The position numbers were made by a program, and so were the translations under genes. A DNA stretch of 27,358 nucleotides from Branchiostoma floridae (Eukaryota > Chordata > Leptocardii > Amphioxiformes > Branchiostomatidae), in NCBI RefSeq assembly GCF_000003815.2, contig NC_049979.1, positions 13,743,785 through 13,771,142 on the forward strand, in the 5' to 3' direction. Shown here piece after piece: positions 20,429 through 27,358 of the stretch (the first letter of the stretch is position 1; each line of letters begins with the position of its first letter). The notes beneath the pieces are model-generated. The model did no database searches, was not told the origin of the DNA, and was given only the letters and a program-made list of their open reading frames with translations.

Positions 20429-20662
20429 ATGTATTTCATTCTTAAGATGCTGACCGTGCGACAGGCCCTGCTCCTGACACTAGTGGTTGCTATGACAGTC
20501 ACGCCCAGCCGGGCTGGGTACCCCAGCGAGGACGATGAGGAGTTGTGTGTCCAGGCCTGCGAGCGCTGCTTTAGCGTCATGAAGTGGCCGCGGTTCTACA
20601 GCGCGTTCAAGTGCAAGGCTCAGTGCCTGGATGACGTAATGGAGGTACGATGTAATGTTTAA
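20429..20662 (+). CDS. Small secreted six-cysteine peptide, eclosion-hormone-like spacing
   Basis: The frame is 77 residues. A hydrophobic signal peptide (LLLTLVVAMTV) ends near Ala29/Gly30, followed by an acidic stretch and cysteines at 40, 44, 47, 62, 66 and 75. The pattern C-x3-C-x2-C-x14-C-x3-C-x8-C, with ELC before the first pair, is close to insect eclosion hormone (C-x3-C-x2-C-x12-C-x3-C-x10-C, preceded by EIC). Helical-hairpin antimicrobial peptides (CxxxC...CxxxC) are the main alternative. A possible splice donor GAG|GTACGA at 20644/20645 (phase 0) would remove the last five residues, including Cys75, and continue in a later exon, perhaps 23834-23911. The coding region lies 120 bp right of the mariner element and just left of a minisatellite. 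It is plausibly a peptide hormone or defence peptide. Confidence 0.55.
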   Translation: MYFILKMLTVRQALLLTLVVAMTVTPSRAGYPSEDDEELCVQACERCFSVMKWPRFYSAFKCKAQCLDDVMEVRCNV

Positions 20663-20719
20663 AAGATAGCTGTTTTTGTACTTACATATCTTTAGTTCTA
20701 AGATTTTGATGGTGTTCTT

Positions 20720-21278
20720 TTGCTGGATAGTGTTCAGCATCAAAAACAGATGTGTATACCTGTGCGTGTATTGTGTTTAGCGCCAATGACAGATATAATA
20801 CCAGGGACAGGTGCGTGTACCTGTACTTGTATTTGGATAGTACTCAGCGCCACGGACAGATGTGAATACTTGTGTGTGGATAGTGTTCAGCATCAACAAC
20901 AGATGTGTATACCTGTGTGTGGATAGTGTTTAGCGCCAATGACAGATATGATACCAAGGACAGGTGCGTGTACCTGTATTTGTGTTTGGATAGTACTCAG
21001 CACCACGGACAATTGTGTATAGTTGTGTGCGGGAGTAAAGCGCATAGGATAGGTGTGTATATCTGTGTGTGAATGTTTTTCAGCACCTAGGAAAGGGATG
21101 TGATTCTGTGTGTGGATAGCGTTCAGCACCACGGACAGGAGCCTACATCTGTTTGTGAATGTTTAGCATCAATGACAGTATATGTACCTGTATAAGGCTA
21201 GTGTTAAGCGCACAGGACAGGGGTGTGTATCTGTGTGTGAACGATTTTCAGCACCTAGGAAAGGGATGTGTTTCTGTG
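20720..21278. repeat. GT-rich minisatellite, left part
   Basis: About 51-bp units built on TTCAGCACCACGGACAGG and TGTGTATCTGTGTGTG are grouped in a higher-order unit of 153 bp. TGTTCAGCATCAA recurs at 20731 and 20884, and TACTCAGC at 20841 and 20994. A longer variant (CAGCACCTAGGAAAGG) recurs at 21081 and 21249. The array continues at 22264. Confidence 0.85.
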
Positions 21279-22263
21279 GGGGCCGCCCTAAGATGCCCGC
21301 TTTTTTACGCGCTCGAACTCACGGCGCTCCATCACTAGTTGCCAAAGAGTGGTCAATGAATTTTTAACACATTCATCTAGAGACCATATTTGAATAAGGG
21401 AGGCATCCTTACTGTTCATGTACCCTTCACCCTCCGCGTTACAACTGGCAAACACCGAGGACGTTATCGTGCATATAAATTCCGATTTTGAGCTGCGTTA
21501 GACAGTGCGCCCTGACTTGCCAAGCTTTTGGAATTCGCTCTCTTCGGAAGTTGGTGACCAATTTAGACAAACATGAATAACAATTCTGATGTTATGATGT
21601 ATTAGCTTTCTTTTGACAGTAGAATTGTGATTGTGTGTGCTTCTTGTCTCCCGCGAGGAGGGCTTAATTTTTTCACAATCCAGGTCGTGTTTTCATGGGA
21701 AATGGGCGAAATGCACTGAATGCGGCGGCCCGACTCACAAAATCATTACGAAAAACGACAACGTCAAAATCACAAAAAAACTCTGTGTACGTATTGGGAA
21801 ACATGTTCGACATCACTCTGTGAAGTTTCACTTATATAGACGGTACGAATCATTTGTTAGAGTAACAAATCTTTTGGGCGTTCGCTCGTCTGCCACCTGC
21901 GGGGCCACACTCCCTGAGGAAAACAACGGTGGTGATGCTTATGTTGTTTTTCTATGGCCGGTCTTCTACTCAACAAACATTTTAAGACCAATATTTGTAG
22001 TGTTTTGTGAAGCTTTATTTCTTGTGTGTATGACAGTTGTGTGGCTGTTTTGTATTGGTTGTATATTTAGGGACACGAGCCACCAATACCTAGTAACAGG
22101 TGACCACAGTGATTCAATGGAAAAAACAGCTGTTTGTTTGGACTTGGTTTATTTACCTTTCTAATAATCATAGTCAGTGGCATCAAACACGGCGTACTTA
22201 TGCATAACAAGATCAGCAAAAAATCCGGGCATCTTAGGGCAGGGCGCATCTTAGGGCGGCCCC
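21279..22263. mobile_element. DNA-transposon-like insertion with GC-rich inverted termini, 985 bp
   Basis: The left end GGGGCCGCCCTAAGATGCCC (21279-21298) is matched in inverse at the right end (22211-22263). There the block GCCCTAAGATGC occurs twice, giving a 17-bp internal duplication, and both termini then continue into a T6 run. The element interrupts the minisatellite, whose units flank it on both sides. No clear target-site duplication is visible and no known transposase motif is encoded, so the superfamily is unassigned. Confidence 0.75.
21631..22164 (+). CDS. Open frame inside the insertion element, 177 codons, unrecognised
   Basis: The longest frame of the element starts with a GTG or later ATG rather than a strong start context. 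The first half is basic, with a CxxC pair (KCTECGGPTHK). The second half has two hydrophobic segments (FLWPVFYSTNILRPIFVVF and ALFLVCMTVVWLFCIGCIF). No transposase, zinc-finger or other family is recognised. It may be a chance frame, since the element is AT-mixed and the frame has no homologue I can name. Confidence 0.2.
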   Translation: MCVLLVSREEGLIFSQSRSCFHGKWAKCTECGGPTHKIITKNDNVKITKKLCVRIGKHVRHHSVKFHLYRRYESFVRVTNLLGVRSSATCGATLPEENNGGDAYVVFLWPVFYSTNILRPIFVVFCEALFLVCMTVVWLFCIGCIFRDTSHQYLVTGDHSDSMEKTAVCLDLVYLPF

Positions 22264-22560
22264 GTTATATAGTGTTCAGCACCACGGACAGGGGCCTGTA
22301 TCTGTTTGTGGATGTTTAGCATCAATGAGTGTGTGTACTTGTATGAGATTAGTGTTCAGTACCAAGGACAGGTGTGTTTATCGATGTGTGGATTTTTTTC
22401 AGCACCTAGGAAAGGAACGTGTTTCATTGTGTGAATAGGGTTTAGCACCAGAACATGTGTACATGTGTGTGGAGGATGCTGGGCACCAGGGATAGGGGCG
22501 TGTGTCTGTATAGGATATTGTTCAGCACCAAGGACAGGCATGTTTATCTATGTCTGGCAA
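22264..22560. repeat. GT-rich minisatellite, right part
   Basis: Units TTCAGCACCACGGACAGG, CAGCACCTAGGAAAGG and related GTGTGTGTA(C/T)TTGTATGA blocks continue from the array left of 21279. The two halves were one array of about 850 bp before the element inserted. Confidence 0.85.
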
Positions 22561-23833
22561 ATGGCAGTTCTATATTCTTGAGTGTATGTAAATGTGTGTC
22601 GATTGAAGGCAATTGTTAAATACATGGCCGAATAATCCAGTAGACGTAAATCCAATGGTCTGAGCAGTGGAGAGTCACCAGCTACTGTGTGTTGATATAC
22701 AGTGCGAACAAGAAAATGATTACAATCTATTCCTATGGCAATAGAGTTGCATGTTATATGAATATCAGGAAAATTCTTTGATCAGCACATTCCCTTCAGG
22801 TCACGTGCGCGCTAACCCTTTAATTTTGGCCAATCATGTATCACCTGCTGTACCAATACACCCCGGGGCTGAATACTAGCCATTACTCCCATCCCACATT
22901 TTCGTGTATCTAATTTCACGCACAGCATTACATATCGACCCGACTTCAAGTAGCAAGGAAGATTAATGGGGACCTAAATCGCCCCATTCCTCTCTGTCAG
23001 ATGGTCACCCTGTGGTGCAGAAACCCTGAGCCGGGGCACCTGGTGCCAAACGATGGGCAGGACCAAATGTTAACTATGTTAGTACTTCAAGAGCAAATAA
23101 AATGACAAATATTCTCATCGTTTCAAAATCTCTATCGAATTATATTCTCCAAGAGCAATAGCCTAACAAAAAGACTAACGGTGCCCACACTAAAAGAGGA
23201 AGGGTTGGGCTGTGTGAAATTGCAGAATCAAGTTCCCGGACAAAAATAATAATTCTTTGTAGAGTGTATCTGACCAAAAGGTATTGAAAGGAGAAAGATG
23301 GCAATATGACAAAGATAGCAACAAATATTGATATAAAAAGAAATAGGACAAACCATACGGATGGACGCTTTTTGGCACAGACCGACCCCTAGGGCGGGTG
23401 GGTAGGGGTGGATGATGCATCCCCCGTTAATCAGCCCATATCACAGAATCCCGTGAGCCGTCTACTTCAGAGTGATCGATGATTGAAAGGCAATGGAAAT
23501 AAATTAAGGGACAATGATAAGTTATAATCACGCTTAGTGGCATCGCAAATCATGCGTACCAATGAAGATATCCATTTTTGCCTGATGTGAGCAAATGGTA
23601 ACCTATGGTTTACCACAATTCAGCTAAACATTGATGTCTTGGATTGGGATACCGTAACGTTTTCCTGTCTGCCTGGGGATTTTTTTAGCAATTACTACTG
23701 GGAAATAAACTGAAAAGGTACCAGAAAACTTTACCAAAGAATCGGACCCTGACCAAAACATAACATCACATTTTCCTATGTGTTCACACAGTATACGATA
23801 CGAACTGATTTAACCTGCATTTTTCTCTCATAG
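22561..23833. other. Gene-free stretch
   Basis: Mixed-composition sequence without a domain-like frame on either strand and without a clear repeat. Confidence 0.5.
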
Positions 23834-23911
23834 GATTACGTGGTTGGTGGCAGTTCTTGGGCTCTCTGCAAGGTGGCACTTCAGCAGAACCATTTCGACT
23901 CAGCGGTGTGA
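23834..23911 (+). CDS. Candidate second exon of the cysteine-rich peptide gene (weak)
   Basis: A good acceptor (ATTTTTCTCTCATAG ending at 23833) opens a phase-0 frame of 25 residues with one cysteine (DYVVGGSSWALCKVALQQNH) and a stop at 23909-23911. It would supply the sixth cysteine if the donor at 20645 is used, but the Cys5-Cys6 gap becomes 17 residues, a worse fit to the hormone family than the unspliced form. The intron would be 3.2 kb. Confidence 0.2.
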   Translation, partial: DYVVGGSSWALCKVALQQNHFDSAV

Positions 23912-24858
23912 TCTGGTGCATGTGTGAGAAGGCGAATGTCGTTCCACCCAACGACCTTGCGTTCTGCAACAGTACTGCAGCTGGCTTTTCGTATACATGT
24001 ACATTATACGGAAATACCAGGGGCCATCTGGGCAAATATCATGGCATGACCTAACACTATTCGCATCATTATTTTCACTTCACATTTTTCATGCATGATG
24101 ACTCGACATGTTATTTTGTGTTATCTTTAGCAACACTAGTTGTTGCAAAGATACCTTTGGTAGGTCAAGTGATGTACGACGTCGTGTGTCGCTCTCAGTA
24201 AACTGTACGTTATCGTGCTGTAATGTTCCTGTGTGGTTCACTTGCTCGTATCACTTGTCTTTGTCACTATATCGAATAGGCCGTCGCAATGGTCGCTTTT
24301 AGACTTCCCGATGATGACGCACGCACAAAATGATGACGCACGCACAAAATATGTCCTGGCGCTCGGCAGCAAACTAGATTACGTATCTTGTATACAGACA
24401 AGGCAATTTTCACGTACACATGCGCAGTGCTCTCCTAAGTTGCGTACGTGATAACGAGAGTGACAAAACATTACGTCATGCAGCCTGTAGAGAAAAGTAC
24501 ATTTACCGACACGATAGTTCGGAGAAATCTATGATGTCATCTATATCATACAGAAGGTGAATTATATACTAGGATATACTTTGAAAATGAACTGTTGACC
24601 AGTATACGTGTCGGACTGTTTACACATGACATCATGTGTGACATTTACCTTTAGATCCATTCAGATATGCAGCTCATATTCTTGTCTCACTCAAACTGAG
24701 CACATTGTTATTGTAACGTAATGTAATATCCTTCGTGCAGGACAAAATTAGTCTATTACCTAGTATAAGTGTGTGTATTTCTGAATAGTTACACGGCACG
24801 AAAAACGGTATTTAAGCGTGCTGAAACCATGCGTAATGTTGACGTATTTTCCTTCTTT
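23912..24858. other. Gene-free stretch with small repeats
   Basis: No convincing coding sequence. It contains a bulged hairpin at 24123-24152 (ATCTTTaGCAACA...TGTTGCAAAGAT) and a direct duplication of GATGACGCACGCACAAAAT at about 24311-24350. Confidence 0.5.
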
Positions 24859-24925
24859 ACGGACCTATACACCACTTATACGAGTACGTAAATATTACCT
24901 TTAAGTGGTCTTTCCGTAGGTCCGT
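24859..24925. repeat. Imperfect hairpin just left of the 141-bp array
   Basis: ACGGACCTA...ACCACTTA (24859-24878) pairs with TAAGTGGT...TAGGTCCGT (24902-24925). Arms of 9 and 8-9 bp are separated by a short internal loop, with a 23-nt terminal loop. It ends about 20 bp before the first satellite unit. Confidence 0.6.
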
Positions 24926-24943
24926 GTTAGTCCTTATTTTCCG

Positions 24944-25783
24944 GTTTTCCAGTTGTCTTTCAGCAGCTTAAAGATGTCGTAAATGATTACTAAAACCCCC
25001 TTAAAACTTGTTTAAAGTTCACGTTTATTTGATCTAAAGCCTCTTTACTTCTTATATACGTGTGCATTAAGAGGATTATAATGTGTGTTTAGGTGCCTTT
25101 TCAGCAGCTTAAAGTTGCCATAAATACTTATTAAAACGCCCTTAAGACATGTTTAAACTTCACGTTTATCTGATCTAAAGCCTCTTTACGTCTTATATAC
25201 GTGTGCATTAAGTGGATTATAACGTGTGTTTATGTGCCTTTTCAGCAGCCTAAAGTTGCCATAAATACTTATTAAAACGCCCTTAAGACATGTTTAAACT
25301 TCTCGTTTATTTGATCTAAAGCCTTTTTACGTCTCATATACGTGTGCATTAAGTGGGTTATAACGTGTGTTTAGGTGCCTTTTCAGCAGCTTAAAGTTGC
25401 CATAAATACTTATTAAAACGCCCTTAAGACATGTTTAAACTTCACGTTTATTTGATCTTAAGCCTATTTACGTCTCATATACGTGTGCATTAAGTGGATT
25501 ATAACGTGTGTTTATGTGCCTTTTCAGCAGCTTAAAGTTGCCATAAATTCTTATTAAAACGCCCTTAAGACATGTTTAAACTTCACGTTTATTTGATCTA
25601 AAGCCTATTTACGTCTCATATACGTGTGCATTAAGAGTCTATATTTTTCGTTTTAGCAGCTTAAAGTTGTCATATATACGCACTAAAATACCCTTAAGAC
25701 ATGTTTAAAGTTCCCTCTGTACGTCTCATATACGTATGCATTAAGTTGATTATAAGGTGTGGATAAGTGCCAATTTAACAGAA
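24944..25783 (+). repeat. 141-bp tandem satellite, about 5.8 copies
   Basis: The block (T)TTCAGCAGCTTAAAG recurs at exact 141-bp spacing, with the unit reference point at 24952, 25093, 25234, 25375 and 25516. A last, shortened and diverged unit starts near 25650 and has lost about 20 bases. Inner copies differ at only a few positions, while the first and last are more diverged, which is typical of unequal exchange within an array. Confidence 0.95.
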
Positions 25784-26725
25784 TAATCATAAGCACGTTT
25801 CCAAGCAAGAAAATACAATGGATGACACTTTGAAATTTTATTGAATCAGGAGAAAATATTACATGGAAAAGTAAAAAAAAAAAACTACAGCCTACTAGGT
25901 ATTTATGGCCTTTTGTTCTGATGTAGTCGGCAGTTGAAGCAATCACAACGGTTGTGCAATTCCGTGCAGCATCCAAGTCCACAGTAACATTTCCAGTGTC
26001 GGACCAAGGACGTTATCGGACGAAGCGTCTCGGCGTAAGTTAAAAAGAGCACTCAGTTCCATCTGGCCACCACAGGAATAAGAATCCGATAAGATCTGGA
26101 GTAGTGGCCGATATGACTCGTGTTGTTGGATGGTCTTGGACTCTTGGATTATTTGGACGCGAAACATGTTCAGCTTGCAGTCTCGGCTTCGATTAATCCG
26201 GATGGTACAAGGGTCGTGATTTCCCATTCTGTGTCGATTTCCAACAGCATCAACTTGTACAGAATGATAGCCACCTCCTCTCTTTGCGTCAAATTCCGTC
26301 AACGGGGGTCCTAAGCGGTAACAGCCACAACTTGCGGATTAGAACAGGTCCAAACGTTCTTCAATACTTCTCTTCAAATGAACGCCTGGAAAATAACCGC
26401 TCCGTGCCAGTAAATTTGAACCCCCACTCTTTTCTGCCATTGGATACATCCTATCACATGACACAGCCCCTGTGTATGTATAGTATGCCGGCCACAGACG
26501 GAGGCGCGCCCCATGCCGCATACCCGTACGAATTAACGCTGAATAAATTTACATCTAGCCTGCCCACGCATATCACAATAACCAAAACAAAAACGAGCAA
26601 CACGTGAAGACTCTGCCTGTGTACCCAGACTGTTCTTTCTTGACTCTTGCTTGCAGATGAAGAAGTAAACATCATTCGTACATTTACTTGTAGAAATACT
26701 CGCCGTTTAATAATAAGAAAAACAT
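25784..26725. other. Gene-free stretch between two satellites
   Basis: Several open frames of 60-119 codons exist on both strands (longest on the minus strand, 25943-26302), but none shows a recognisable domain or signal sequence. An A12 run lies near 25874. Confidence 0.45.
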
Positions 26726-27358
26726 AACAGAAATACGTAACATTTCATATACGTCTTGGCAACATATTAGCTAAACGGGGGAGGTCTCCCCTAGTTCGCT
26801 TAAACTGCGCGGATTCAAAGATTAAACATGTCGTTAGCCTGATTAAATCTCGCTTATAGCAGCCCGCCCAACATCCGCCGGCCAACTGGGCCAGTTACAG
26901 CCCTGGACAGCGGAGTTTGTGTTACACAGACTAACATGTCGTATGTTCAACAGAAATACGCAACATTTCATGTACGTCTTGGCAACATATAAGCTAAACG
27001 GGGGTGTTCTCCCCTAGTTCGCTTAAACTGCGCGGATTCAAAGATTAAACATGTCGTATGTTCAACAGAAATACGCAACATTTCATATACGTTTTGGCAA
27101 CATATAAGCTAAACGGTGGAGGTCTGCCCTAGTTCGCTGAAAGTCTTAAACTGCGAAGATTCAAAGATTAAACATGTCGCATGTTCAACAGAAATACGCA
27201 ACATTTCAGATACGTCTAGCAACATATAAGCTAAATGGGGGAAGTCTCCCCTAGTTCGCTTAAACTGCGCGGATTCAAAGATTAAACATGTCGTATGTTC
27301 AACAGAAATACGCAACATTTCATGTACGTTTTGGCAACATATAAGCTAAACGGGGGAG
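26726..27358 (+). repeat. 115-bp tandem satellite, continues past the window edge
   Basis: CAGAAATACG(C/T)AACATTTCA starts at 26728, 26951, 27066, 27189 and 27303. Units of 114-123 bp are therefore regular, except that the first interval is 223 bp because of an insertion. Each unit holds the short palindrome GGGGGAGGTCTCCCC or a variant. The minus strand stays open through two units and would encode a repeated MLRISVEH-type peptide, probably by chance. Confidence 0.95.
26834..26932. mobile_element. 99-bp insertion in the first 115-bp unit, flanked by a 9-bp direct repeat
   Basis: AACATGTCG occurs at 26825-26833 and again at 26933-26941, and the intervening 99 bp is absent from other units. 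This looks like an insertion with an 8-9 bp target duplication. The ends show no clear inverted repeat and the insert encodes nothing, so the class is unknown. A small rearrangement is an alternative. Confidence 0.5.

Noticed and set aside
20720-20926. Cysteine-rich plus-strand frame right of the peptide gene
   Set aside because: It is a translation of the GT-rich minisatellite; its cysteines come from repeated TGTGT.
25943-26302. 119-codon minus-strand frame as a gene
   Set aside because: No start context, domain, signal peptide or splice evidence; left as unassigned sequence.
27109-27318. Minus-strand frame with repeated MLRISVEH peptide
   Set aside because: The repetition follows the 115-bp DNA units, and indels between units shift the frame elsewhere in the array.

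Overview
The window looks like genomic DNA of an invertebrate animal, most likely a cephalochordate (amphioxus, Branchiostoma-like). The coding pieces are vertebrate/amphioxus-style extracellular leucine-rich-repeat (LRR) proteins broken by short GT-AG introns of matching phase. Long gene-free stretches are full of minisatellites, palindromic repeats and DNA-transposon remnants. The genus is inferred from gene content and repeat style; another marine deuterostome or a mollusc is not excluded.

Layout. 1-6220: the 3' part of a large plus-strand LRR gene, open at the left edge, with seven exons that join in consistent phase. It encodes three successive cassettes, each LRRNT - 12 LRRs - LRRCT. 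Exon 3 carries a one-base frameshift. 6221-12600: no convincing gene. This stretch holds a 250-bp palindrome-rich tandem repeat (9430-10285), followed by a CA/GACA microsatellite and a short hairpin, an architecture like non-autonomous Helentron/pearl-type elements. 12600-13837: a candidate promoter and a single-exon LRR type I membrane protein gene with a small disruption near 13421. 16290-17477: its intact tandem paralogue (395 aa: signal peptide, LRRNT, LRRs, EGF-like domain, one membrane span, short tail). 19730-20307: an internally deleted mariner element with 40-bp terminal inverted repeats and a TA target duplication. 20429-20662: a small secreted six-cysteine peptide whose cysteine spacing resembles eclosion hormone. 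20720-22560: a GT-rich minisatellite split by a 985-bp element with GC-rich inverted termini. 24944-25783: a 141-bp satellite, about 5.8 copies. 26726-27358: a 115-bp satellite running off the right edge, with a 99-bp insertion in its first unit.

How it fits together. The three LRR genes are secreted or membrane recognition/adhesion-type proteins; none shows a TIR, Ig or kinase domain in this window. Genes 2 and 3 are clearly a tandem pair sharing a membrane-proximal cysteine block. The most interesting items are the repeated 12-LRR cassettes, the LRR-EGF pair, the eclosion-hormone-like peptide and several structured repeat elements.
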